Assembly: GCA_947377425.1 (NCBI GenBank)
Contig: CANCFZ010000029.1
Coordinates: 1-15,840 of the forward strand
Length of the DNA: 15,840 nt
Origin: Flavobacteriaceae bacterium
GTDB taxonomy: Bacteria > Bacteroidota > Bacteroidia > Flavobacteriales > Flavobacteriaceae
Direction: 5' to 3'
Shown here: positions 1 to 5,894 of the stretch, piece after piece
Numbering within the stretch: position 1 is the stretch's first letter
Layout of the letters: every line of letters starts with the position of its first letter
The notes under the pieces: model-generated
What the model was told of the DNA's origin: nothing
Databases searched by the model: none
Seen by the model: only the letters and a program-made list of their open reading frames with translations
Program-made: the position numbers and the translations under genes

Positions 1-264
1 GGGTTTAGTAAAGAAAATAACAGCTTTACCATAAGCCCAAACCCAGCAAAAAGCGAGTTAAACCTAAACTATAACGGCAATGAGGTCATCAATACTATTA
101 TAATCTATGACATCACTGGCAAAGAAGTGTTTAAAACACAACCTGTAACTACAACAACACTAATGGCAACATTCAGTATCGCTGAGCTACAAAGTGGTAG
201 TTATTTAGTAGTACTAAAAAACAATGATAAAACCGTGGTGAGTAAACAATTGGTGAAAGAGTAA
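1..264 (+). CDS. C-terminal fragment of a T9SS type A sorting-domain protein
   Basis: The frame is open from the first base and ends at TAA 262-264, so only the last 87 residues are visible and the rest lies left of the window. They match the type IX secretion type A C-terminal domain: ISPNPAKSELNL near the start, YDITGKEVFK in the middle, then a SxAELQSGSYLV strand and the end KQLVKE. In Bacteroidota this domain directs export through the T9SS, after which it is cleaved and the passenger is released or anchored on the cell surface. The passenger's function cannot be told from this fragment. A hairpin terminator follows 27 bases after the stop. Confidence 0.9.
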   Translation, partial: GFSKENNSFTISPNPAKSELNLNYNGNEVINTIIIYDITGKEVFKTQPVTTTTLMATFSIAELQSGSYLVVLKNNDKTVVSKQLVKE

Positions 265-290
265 AAGCCTGCTCCTCATTCTATAACAAA

Positions 291-322
291 AAACGTCCAT
301 TTTCATGGACGTTTCTTGTTTT
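291..322. terminator. Bidirectional Rho-independent terminator
   Basis: A perfect 10-bp stem (aaacgtccat 291-300 with atggacgttt 305-314) has a TTTC loop. T-rich sequence follows on the plus strand and a run of T precedes it when read on the minus strand. It lies between the convergent T9SS-domain gene and the small gene at 340-519 and can serve both. Confidence 0.85.
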
Positions 323-339
323 TAATAAGGCTATAATAC

Positions 340-519
340 TTATTTTTTAGCTTCCGCTTTTTTCTCAGCTTTAGCTTCTTTCTTTTCAGTTTTAGCTTCT
401 TTTTTAGCTTCTTTTTTCTCAGTTTTAGCAGTTTCTTTTTTAGCTGGTTTTTCTTGAGCGTTTACAGTTCCACCAATTAATAACGCTGCTAATGCCATTG
501 TTGAAATTAATTTTTTCAT
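340..519 (-). CDS. Small secreted Lys/Glu/Ala-rich protein (59 aa)
   Basis: A short gene reading ATG at 519-517 to TAA at 342-340. The first 22 residues form a clear signal peptide: MKK, a hydrophobic core LISTMALAALLIGGTV, then NAQ, with cleavage probably after NA. The mature part of about 37 residues consists only of K, E, A, T and P, built from variants of TEKKEAK and KEAK. This looks like an extended or helical, highly charged periplasmic peptide. The base sequence is correspondingly repetitive. A TAGATTTG promoter box lies about 44 bases upstream and a shared terminator lies just downstream, so it looks like a single-gene transcript. No function is recognised. The signal peptide argues against a histone-H1-like DNA-binding role despite the composition. 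Confidence 0.75.
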   Translation of the reverse strand: MKKLISTMALAALLIGGTVNAQEKPAKKETAKTEKKEAKKEAKTEKKEAKAEKKAEAKK

Positions 520-562
520 CTTTTTAAATTTTTTGAATTAATAATTGTTTAAATTTCTATTA

Positions 563-570
563 CAAATCTA
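563..570 (-). promoter_or_regulatory. Candidate -7 promoter box for the small secreted protein gene
   Basis: On the minus strand this reads TAGATTTG, an exact match to the Bacteroidota -7 consensus TAnnTTTG. Transcription would begin near 558, giving a leader of roughly 38 bases. No good TTG/TTTG -33 element is visible upstream. Confidence 0.5.
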
Positions 571-647
571 CCTACCTACTCTTTATTTTAACTTTAAAAA
601 AACTTAATTAAACCTTAAATCATAATCCTTCTTTTTTGTGGCTACAA

Positions 648-1241
648 TTAGTCAATTATCCATAATAAAACAGGTTTTTTAGTTGCTTTTAGTTTGGCAT
701 CCAACTTGGTCATAAATTCATTGGATACCGCTGGGCAACCCCAACTCAAAGGGCTCACTTGTGGGTATACTTCTTTATCTGAAACGGCTTCCCAAGAATG
801 AAGTACCACTACTCTATCTTCGGCATTAGCATTTGATTGTTCCAATCCTTGCAACACATATTTAATATGAATTCCCCATTGGCTATAAGCGCGTTCCCCA
901 ATCTTAAACTTCCCTTTCATCGAACAATGACTGTCCTTGCGGTTATCAAACTTGGCTTTTTCCCATTGGTCTGGATTGTCTTCAAACTTGTCGCAACTGC
1001 CGTGAGTCACTAGGTTCTTATCTATTATTTTCTTTTGCTTAAAATCATAAACAAAAAAACGATTCTTGCCAGGATGAATACTCATGTCTATTAAAAAATA
1101 ATAACCCTCATTCAATTGATGTTTTTTACAATAGTTCAATGCTTCTTCGTTTTTAGAAGCATACTCTTTAGTAGCAGTTTCAATCTTGGTATTGTTGCAA
1201 CAGATAAAGCACAAAAGGCTTAGCAAGAAAAAGTGTCTCAT
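648..1241 (-). CDS. Murein L,D-transpeptidase catalytic domain (YkuD_2-like) envelope protein
   Basis: 197 residues. The N-terminus is a short hydrophobic export signal (FFLLSLLCFICC); Cys14 or Cys15 could be lipidated, though the lipobox is poor. The C-terminal half carries the signature of the YkuD_2 murein L,D-transpeptidase family: VVVLHSWEAV with His148, then SPLSWGCPAVSNE with the presumed catalytic Cys169 in an S-x-G-C context. Such proteins are thought to act on peptidoglycan peptides in the periplasm, either cross-linking or attaching proteins; the substrate of this family is not firmly established. The gene stands alone, divergent from the YgjV-like gene. No hairpin terminator is visible downstream and no clear TAnnTTTG box upstream. 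The family assignment is secure; the exact reaction is inferred. Confidence 0.85.
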   Translation of the reverse strand: MRHFFLLSLLCFICCNNTKIETATKEYASKNEEALNYCKKHQLNEGYYFLIDMSIHPGKNRFFVYDFKQKKIIDKNLVTHGSCDKFEDNPDQWEKAKFDNRKDSHCSMKGKFKIGERAYSQWGIHIKYVLQGLEQSNANAEDRVVVLHSWEAVSDKEVYPQVSPLSWGCPAVSNEFMTKLDAKLKATKKPVLLWIID

Positions 1242-1384
1242 AGATAGAACGTTAGTTGTATTTATAACGTCATTTTTTGATTTTTATTTAAACGATTTAT
1301 GTTAAATAAAATCTAAATTTTATAAACTTATTTTTGAAAAGATAAAAAAATGATACTTATTTCATTCTATTGAGAACTATGCAT

Positions 1385-1392
1385 TACATTTG
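1385..1392 (+). promoter_or_regulatory. -7 promoter box TACATTTG
   Basis: Exact TAnnTTTG match 21 bases upstream of the ATG at 1414. It places the transcript start near 1397. This rules out the in-frame TTG at 1390, which is the last three bases of the box itself, as a start codon. Confidence 0.6.
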
Positions 1393-1413
1393 CCGTCCAC
1401 TAAAAAAAACAAA

Positions 1414-1644
1414 ATGTTTGATATTTCTTTAACTGATTGGGTTGGCTATTTAGCATCATTAGTACTAATGATTTCATTTTTAATGAAAAACATTAATACA
1501 TTACGAATCATTAATTCAATTGGAGCTATAATTTTTGTAGTTTATGGTATTATGCTAGCCATTTCTTGGCCAATCGTATTAACTAATACTTTTATTTTAG
1601 GTGTTAATATTTATTATTTAGCCAAACACTTTCGCTCTAAATAA
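1414..1644 (+). CDS. Small YgjV-like inner-membrane protein (76 aa)
   Basis: Three hydrophobic segments (about residues 8-24, 32-50 and 53-70) fill nearly the whole protein. The pattern WxGYLAS...SFLMKxIxxLRxxNxxGxxxFxxYG...WPxxxxNxxxxxxNIYYL is that of the small Bacteroidota membrane proteins related to YgjV, whose biochemical role is unknown. The frame is open upstream to a TTG at 1390, but that codon lies in the promoter box and would add eight hydrophilic residues not expected in the family, so ATG 1414 is chosen. It is a single gene, divergent from the L,D-transpeptidase gene. No terminator is visible before the next gene. Confidence 0.75.
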   Translation: MFDISLTDWVGYLASLVLMISFLMKNINTLRIINSIGAIIFVVYGIMLAISWPIVLTNTFILGVNIYYLAKHFRSK

Positions 1645-1683
1645 TTGTACAATTTATTTTCTATAAAGAATTCCTATTAAAAC

Positions 1684-1691
1684 TATCTTTG
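1684..1691 (+). promoter_or_regulatory. Candidate -7 promoter box TATCTTTG for doxX-aqpZ
   Basis: Exact TAnnTTTG match, which would start a transcript near 1697 and leave a 90-base leader before the DoxX-like gene. A weaker alternative, TATATATTTTCG, lies near 1757-1768. No clear -33 element is seen for either. Confidence 0.4.
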
Positions 1692-1787
1692 TTTTAGTGA
1701 TTTCACACCATTTTGTAAAACTAAAACTACAATTTCAATATCCGTTTTAATTTTTATATATTTTCGTAAAGAAAAACACTAATTTTT

Positions 1788-2156
1788 ATGGATAAACCTT
1801 GGCATCTATACGTCATGGCGCTACTCTACATACTCGCCGGAATCAATCATTTTAGAAAACCTGAACTATATTTTAAAATAATACCACCATTTACTACAAA
1901 CAAAAAATTTGTAAATGAATTTTGTGGTTTACTAGAAATAATGTTGGGAGTTTATTTATGTATTCCCATTTTTTCAAACCTTGCCGCAATTTCAATAATG
2001 ATACTATTAGTGGTTATTTCGCCATCTAATATTTACATGCTAACAAATGAAAAAGCCAGTTTAGGATTGCCAAAATGGATCTTATATCTACGATTGCCAT
2101 TGCAATTATTGCTGATTTTATGGGCTTATCACTATGTAGATTTTACTCAAGTATAA
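1788..2156 (+). CDS. DoxX-family membrane protein
   Basis: 122 residues with four likely membrane segments. It matches DoxX/DoxX-like proteins of Bacteroidota: AGINHFRKPELYFKIIPP near residues 18-35, a G-LLEI-LG-YLCIP stretch in the second helix, a conserved SPSNIYML in the third loop, and LPKWILYLRLPLQLLLILWAYHY at the end. Members are small integral membrane proteins; the family takes its name from a subunit of an archaeal thiosulfate:quinone oxidoreductase, but most bacterial members have no proven substrate. It ends 27 bases before the aquaporin gene, with no terminator between, so the two are probably co-transcribed. This may reflect shared envelope or osmotic regulation, which is inference. 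Confidence 0.85.
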   Translation: MDKPWHLYVMALLYILAGINHFRKPELYFKIIPPFTTNKKFVNEFCGLLEIMLGVYLCIPIFSNLAAISIMILLVVISPSNIYMLTNEKASLGLPKWILYLRLPLQLLLILWAYHYVDFTQV

Positions 2157-2183
2157 TTTTTTACTAACAAATAACTAAACAAC

Positions 2184-2906
2184 ATGAAAAAACTATTAGC
2201 AGAATTTTTCGGAACCTATTGGCTTGTTTTTGGCGGATGCGGAAGTGCATTATTTGCAGCAGGTTATGCAACTCCATCAGGTGTACATTTAGGAATTGGA
2301 TTTCTTGGAGTAGCCTTAGCATTTGGACTTACAGTTTTAACAATGGCGTATGCTGTTGGTCACATTTCTGGCGGACATTTTAATCCGGCAGTTTCTTTTG
2401 GTTTATGGTCAAGCGGACGTTTTGCTACCAAAGATTTAGCACCTTATATTATTGCACAATGTATGGGTGCAATTGTAGCAGCTGGAACATTATTCTTAAT
2501 TTGGTCTGGAAAAGCAGGAAACGTAATTGATAATACTCAAGCCGGTGCTTTTGCAACAAACGGTTATGATAATTTTTCGCCCGATGGCTATTCAATGATC
2601 TCTTGCTTTGCGGCAGAATTTGTTCTAACAATGTTCTTTTTGTTAGTAATCCTTGGAGCTACCGATAAATTTGCAAACGGAAAATTTGCAGGAATCGCCA
2701 TTGGATTAGCATTAACATTAATTCACTTAATTAGTATTCCAATAACAAATACTTCTGTTAACCCTGCTCGTTCATTATCCCAAGCAATTATTACAGGTGG
2801 CGAACCATTACAACAAGTTTGGATGTTTTGGCTAGCACCAATATTAGGAGCAATTGTTGGCGGATTGGTTTATAAAAACCTATTACAAAAAACAGAAAAC
2901 GAATAA
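2184..2906 (+). CDS. aqpZ: Aquaporin Z, water channel
   Basis: 240 residues, typical for AqpZ, with six membrane helices. Both NPA boxes are present: GGHFNPAV (Asn67-Ala69) and SVNPARS (Asn193-Ala195). By alignment with E. coli AqpZ from memory, the aromatic/arginine selectivity filter is Phe47, His181, Thr190 and Arg196, the set of a water-selective channel rather than a glycerol facilitator. The product would carry water across the inner membrane during osmotic change. The gene follows the DoxX-like gene by 27 bases and is closed by a strong hairpin terminator at 2931-2968. No missing residues or frameshift are seen. Confidence 0.97.
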   Translation: MKKLLAEFFGTYWLVFGGCGSALFAAGYATPSGVHLGIGFLGVALAFGLTVLTMAYAVGHISGGHFNPAVSFGLWSSGRFATKDLAPYIIAQCMGAIVAAGTLFLIWSGKAGNVIDNTQAGAFATNGYDNFSPDGYSMISCFAAEFVLTMFFLLVILGATDKFANGKFAGIAIGLALTLIHLISIPITNTSVNPARSLSQAIITGGEPLQQVWMFWLAPILGAIVGGLVYKNLLQKTENE

Positions 2907-2930
2907 AAAACCCCAATACTTTTCATTTTA

Positions 2931-2966
2931 AAAACGGCGGAAACTTTATATTCCGTCGTTTTTTTT
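2931..2966 (+). terminator. Rho-independent terminator after aqpZ
   Basis: Stem aaaacggcggaa (2931-2942) with ttccgtcgtttt (2951-2962), one G-T wobble, 8-base loop, followed by a run of T. The T-run flows directly into the promoter box of the next gene. Confidence 0.85.
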
Positions 2967-2974
2967 TATTTTTG
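2967..2974 (+). promoter_or_regulatory. -7 promoter box TATTTTTG, four bases from the next ATG
   Basis: Exact TAnnTTTG match overlapping the end of the aqpZ terminator T-run. Since the transcript normally begins a few bases past the box, it would start at about 2978-2980, at the ATG (2979). No -33 TTTG is apparent at the usual distance, and a T-rich tract can produce such a box by chance. Confidence 0.5.
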
Positions 2975-2978
2975 AAGA

Positions 2979-3581
2979 ATGAATTCGCTATTTCCATCCG
3001 AAAAACTTTCATTCAATTTGCCTAATGCGGATATTGAATACTATCCGAATTTCTTTGATGCAGAAAAATCTAAACTACTTTTTGAAAAACTACTAAATGA
3101 AATTCCTTGGCAACAAGATAGCATCACCGTTTTCGGAAAAACACATCCACAACCAAGATTGACAGCTCTTTTTGGAAATGAAGGCAAACCCTACTCCTAT
3201 TCCAATATCGTCATGCAACCGCACCATTGGAATCCGCTATTGATGTTTATTAAAAATGAAGTTGAAGAGGTTTGTAATGAAAATTTCACAACTGTTTTAC
3301 TAAATTTATACCGTGACGGCAAAGATAGCAACGGTTGGCATGCAGATAATGAACGTGAACTAGGTAGAAATCCAATTATTGCATCACTAAGTTTTGGAGC
3401 CGAACGAAGTTTTCATTTACAACACAATACAATTGAAGATGCAAAACTAAAAATCACTTTAGAAAACGGTAGTTTGCTATTAATGAAAGGCGAAACACAA
3501 CATTTTTGGAAACATCAAATTCCGAAAACAGCAAAACCAATTGGTTCAAGAATTAATCTTACGTTACGTATTATTAAATAA
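2979..3581 (+). CDS. AlkB-family Fe(II)/2-oxoglutarate dioxygenase (ALKBH2/3-like)
   Basis: 200 residues. The cofactor and metal motifs are intact: HAD (His121, Asp123) and His179 bind iron, and RINLTLR (Arg191, Asn193, Thr195, Arg197) is the RxNxTxR motif that binds 2-oxoglutarate and supports substrate recognition. The N-terminal block (YYPNFF, PWQQD, PQPRLTALFG, YSYSN) fits the ALKBH2/3-like bacterial branch. Such enzymes remove methyl groups from 1-methyladenine and 3-methylcytosine in DNA or RNA by oxidative demethylation, releasing formaldehyde. The start at 2979 gives the usual N-terminus. The gene stands alone behind the aqpZ terminator, and its ATG lies almost at the predicted transcript start. 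No Ada-like box or other SOS-type operator was seen. Confidence 0.92.
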   Translation: MNSLFPSEKLSFNLPNADIEYYPNFFDAEKSKLLFEKLLNEIPWQQDSITVFGKTHPQPRLTALFGNEGKPYSYSNIVMQPHHWNPLLMFIKNEVEEVCNENFTTVLLNLYRDGKDSNGWHADNERELGRNPIIASLSFGAERSFHLQHNTIEDAKLKITLENGSLLLMKGETQHFWKHQIPKTAKPIGSRINLTLRIIK

Positions 3582-3606
3582 ATTCAGAAAAATTTACAGT
3601 CATTTT

Positions 3607-3626
3607 AAAAAGTAATTACTTTTTTT
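3607..3626 (+). terminator. Weak hairpin and T-run after the AlkB-family gene
   Basis: The palindrome AAAAAGTAATTACTTTTT is followed by more T. With a four-base loop the stem is only seven AT-rich pairs, so it is at best a weak terminator. Confidence 0.4.
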
Positions 3627-3688
3627 CTTAATATTGGTATATAAATTGAATGTAAAAAAAAAACTAACATTAATGTGCTTTTCAACTA

Positions 3689-3964
3689 ATGAAAAAAAGT
3701 AAGAGAGTAGAACTAGACAATGAACAATTAGAACGAGTTGTCAGTATGGCTCAAGAGGAAAAAAAACCTTTTGAAGTATTAAAAGCTGAATTTGGTATCA
3801 CTGAAAATGAAGTTACCGAATTAATGCGCAAACGATTATCTAAAGACAACTTTGAACTTTGGAAAAAGAAAGTTTCCGCAAGCAAACCAAAACCAAAGCC
3901 CATGGTTGATGATGACTTTGACGATTTGGATGGCAAATATTATATGAAAAATAAATTTGATTAA
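3689..3964 (+). CDS. TIGR03643/DUF2805 family protein
   Basis: 91 residues, soluble, no signal peptide. Residues about 10-65 follow the family pattern: LDNEQLERVVSMAQEEKKPFEVLK, FGITENEVTELMRKRL, then FELWKKKVS. In many relatives the core is more strongly conserved (MAWEDRTPFEAI, FRLWRKRV); this copy is a diverged example. The segment FGITENEV followed by a basic helix resembles a helix-turn-helix, but nucleic-acid binding is unproven. The C-terminus has a KPKPKP linker and an acidic DDDFDDLDG stretch. No partner is suggested by the neighbours. A GAAA-loop hairpin terminator follows 19 bases after the stop. Confidence 0.8.
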   Translation: MKKSKRVELDNEQLERVVSMAQEEKKPFEVLKAEFGITENEVTELMRKRLSKDNFELWKKKVSASKPKPKPMVDDDFDDLDGKYYMKNKFD

Positions 3965-3983
3965 TTTCAAATGAACTATACCT

Positions 3984-4010
3984 AAGCGATAAGAAATTAT
4001 CGCTTTTTTT
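3984..4010 (+). terminator. Rho-independent terminator with GAAA tetraloop
   Basis: Perfect 9-bp stem aagcgataa (3984-3992) with ttatcgctt (3997-4005), a stabilising GNRA loop (GAAA), then a T-run. It ends the TIGR03643 gene. Confidence 0.9.
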
Positions 4011-4024
4011 ATAGTCTAAATTCT

Positions 4025-4049
4025 GTAACAAATAGTTACCTTAGCCGTA
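4025..4049 (+). promoter_or_regulatory. Candidate ECF-sigma promoter of the secreted hydrolase
   Basis: GTAAC (4025-4029), 16 bases, then CGTA (4046-4049), ending 21 bases before the ATG. The same GTAAC-N16-CGTC layout lies upstream of the ECF sigma gene at 11610-11634. An AAC-type -35 and CGT-type -10 is the general form of ECF promoters. The spacer also contains GTTAC, an inverted copy of GTAAC. An alternative reading is a degenerate housekeeping box, TACCTTAG at 4037-4044. Confidence 0.45.
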
Positions 4050-4070
4050 TAAGTACCAAACATTATCAAC

Positions 4071-5006
4071 ATGAAAAATACATTCTTAATTATTTTATTG
4101 AGTTTTACAACCACAATCTTTTCACAAGAAAAAAAAGTAATAACACAAGAAGTCGAAATCAACTCACTAATAAAAGGAACCCTTTTTTCTCCCGAAAAAG
4201 ATATTAAACAAACAAAACTTGTAATTCTTATTGCAGGTTCTGGACCAACCAATAGAAACGGGAACAGCATGGTTGGAGGAGTAAATAATTCGTTAAAATT
4301 TTTAGCCGAAGGTTTAGCACAAAATGGAATTGCAGTATTTAGTTATGACAAGAGAATTTTTGCTCAAATGCTGAATAAAACTATGGATGAAAAGACACTT
4401 TCATTTGAAGATTTTATCAATGATGCTAAAGATGTAATTGCCTATTACAAATCACAAAAAAAATATTCTAAAATAATTATTGCAGGCCACAGTGAAGGCT
4501 CATTAATAGGAATGGCTGCAGCCAACGGAACTGTTGATGGATATGTATCGTTGTCTGGAGCAGGAAGACCAATTGATGAAGTTATTTCAGAACAAGTGGT
4601 AAAAAACTCTCCTTCTATGAAAGAAGCAGTTGACAAAGATTTTGTTTTACTTAAAGAAGGCAAAACATTTGAAAATAAAAATCCATTATTAGCATCCTTG
4701 TTCAGAGAAAGTGTTCAGCCCTATATGATTTCTTGGATAAAATACAATCCACAAAATGAAATTAAAAAATTATCTATTCCTATTTTAATTATTAATGGTA
4801 CTAAAGATTTGCAAGTTCCACCAAGTGATGCCGAATTATTGAATAAAGCCAATCCAAAATCAGAACTCAAAATTATCGAAAACATGAATCATATTTTTAA
4901 AGAAATTAAAAATGATGAGGACAATGTTAAATCCTATTCTGATTCAAAATTGCCTGTAGTTCCTGAATTAATCGACACAATGACCACATTTGTTAATTCA
5001 ATTTAA
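4071..5006 (+). CDS. Secreted alpha/beta hydrolase
   Basis: 311 residues with an N-terminal signal peptide (FLIILLSFTTTIFSQ), so probably periplasmic or exported. The alpha/beta-hydrolase triad is visible: nucleophile Ser141 in GHSEGS, acid Asp246 in NGTKDLQVP, and His274 in NMNHIFK. The AGSGPTNRNGN stretch at 55-65 is typical of the oxyanion loop in a Bacteroidota group of small esterase or acyl-peptidase-like hydrolases. The true substrate is not known; esterase or peptidase annotations would be inference. It is a single gene bounded by terminators on both sides. Its promoter may be recognised by an ECF sigma factor (see the signal at 4025-4049), which would suit an envelope-stress function. 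Confidence 0.88.
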   Translation: MKNTFLIILLSFTTTIFSQEKKVITQEVEINSLIKGTLFSPEKDIKQTKLVILIAGSGPTNRNGNSMVGGVNNSLKFLAEGLAQNGIAVFSYDKRIFAQMLNKTMDEKTLSFEDFINDAKDVIAYYKSQKKYSKIIIAGHSEGSLIGMAAANGTVDGYVSLSGAGRPIDEVISEQVVKNSPSMKEAVDKDFVLLKEGKTFENKNPLLASLFRESVQPYMISWIKYNPQNEIKKLSIPILIINGTKDLQVPPSDAELLNKANPKSELKIIENMNHIFKEIKNDEDNVKSYSDSKLPVVPELIDTMTTFVNSI

Positions 5007-5076
5007 AGTTTATTTGTTTATTTAATGAATCACTAATAGCACTAAATAGTCACTTTTAAGTAGAGTAAACTTTTTT

Positions 5077-5113
5077 AAATCCTCAATTTATGTTATAAAT
5101 TGAGGATTTTTTT
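5077..5113 (+). terminator. Strong Rho-independent terminator after the hydrolase gene
   Basis: Perfect 15-bp stem (aaatcctcaatttat 5077-5091, ataaattgaggattt 5095-5109) with a GTT loop and a T-run after it. Confidence 0.85.
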
Positions 5114-5115
5114 AT

Positions 5116-5122
5116 TATTTTG
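5116..5122 (+). promoter_or_regulatory. Near-consensus -7 box TATTTTG
   Basis: This is one base shorter than TAnnTTTG and lies 16 bases upstream of the DUF4369 lipoprotein ATG, immediately after a terminator. It is a plausible but imperfect promoter, with no evident -33. Confidence 0.3.
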
Positions 5123-5138
5123 CCGAAAATAAAAAATC

Positions 5139-5852
5139 ATGCGAAAAATACTCATTGCCTTATTATCATTAACGATACTAACTTCCTGTTCAGAAAAAAA
5201 ATCGAACAAAAATCTCCACATAACAGGATTTATCAAAGGATTAAAAAAAGGAACTTTATACATTCAAAGAATTAAAGACACTTCATTAATAGCAATAGAT
5301 ACTATAAAAATTGATGGTGATTCACATTTTACAAGTGATCTAAATATTGATTCACCTGAAATGTTTTATCTCTTTTTAGATAGAGGAGTTACTAATTCTG
5401 TAGATACTAATCTTCCTTTCTTTGTGGAACCAGGAAATATTAATATAGAATCATCATTAGATTTTTTTACTGCTGATGCCAAAATAACAGGTTCCAAAAA
5501 TCAAGAATTGTATGATGAATACAAAAAAGTAGTTTCTCGTTATGTTGATCAAAACTTAGATTTGGTACAAAAAAGATTTGAATTTTTCAAAACAAAAAAT
5601 GAAGCAGAATTAGCTAAAATTCAAACTGAACAAGACAATATTCTTAAAAGAAAATACCTTTACACAACTAATTTTGCCGTAAACCATGCCGATTATGATG
5701 TGGCTCCTTATGTAGCCGTAGCTGAGATTTATGATATCAATTTAAAATATTTAGATACGATTCAAAAATCGATGACTCCAAAAATTGCCAAATCACTTTA
5801 TGGAAAAAAATTAAACGAATTAATTACCGAAAGAAAGAAATTAGAAAAATAA
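5139..5852 (+). CDS. DUF4369-domain lipoprotein
   Basis: 237 residues. The N-terminus is a lipoprotein signal with lipobox LTSC and lipidated Cys17. Residues about 25-120 fit the DUF4369 domain: HITGFIKGLKKGTLYIQRIKD, then IDTIKIDGDSHF, then FFVEPGNINIES and ITGSKNQELYDEY. In many Bacteroidota proteins DUF4369 precedes a thioredoxin-like or AhpC/TSA domain in thiol-disulfide reductases. Here the thioredoxin domain and any CxxC motif are absent. The remainder is a charged, probably helical segment (about 120-180) and a short tail, so it is the stand-alone form. It probably sits in the periplasm, membrane-anchored. Function unknown. A terminator shared with the convergent FKBP gene follows. Confidence 0.82.
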   Translation: MRKILIALLSLTILTSCSEKKSNKNLHITGFIKGLKKGTLYIQRIKDTSLIAIDTIKIDGDSHFTSDLNIDSPEMFYLFLDRGVTNSVDTNLPFFVEPGNINIESSLDFFTADAKITGSKNQELYDEYKKVVSRYVDQNLDLVQKRFEFFKTKNEAELAKIQTEQDNILKRKYLYTTNFAVNHADYDVAPYVAVAEIYDINLKYLDTIQKSMTPKIAKSLYGKKLNELITERKKLEK

Positions 5853-5860
5853 AAAGCAAA

Positions 5861-5894
5861 AAAAATACCGTTCAAATTGAACGGTATTTTTTTT
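5861..5894. terminator. Bidirectional terminator between convergent lipoprotein genes
   Basis: Stem aaaaataccgttca (5861-5874) with tgaacggtattttt (5878-5891), 3-base loop, with A-run on the left and T-run on the right. It serves both the DUF4369 gene (+) and the FKBP-type gene (-). Confidence 0.88.

Noticed and set aside
340..519. Histone H1-like DNA-binding protein
   Set aside because: The Lys/Ala-rich composition is similar, but a clear signal peptide sends it out of the cytoplasm.
1390..1413. TTG start of the YgjV-like protein
   Set aside because: The codon is the last three bases of the TACATTTG promoter box, upstream of the likely transcript start.
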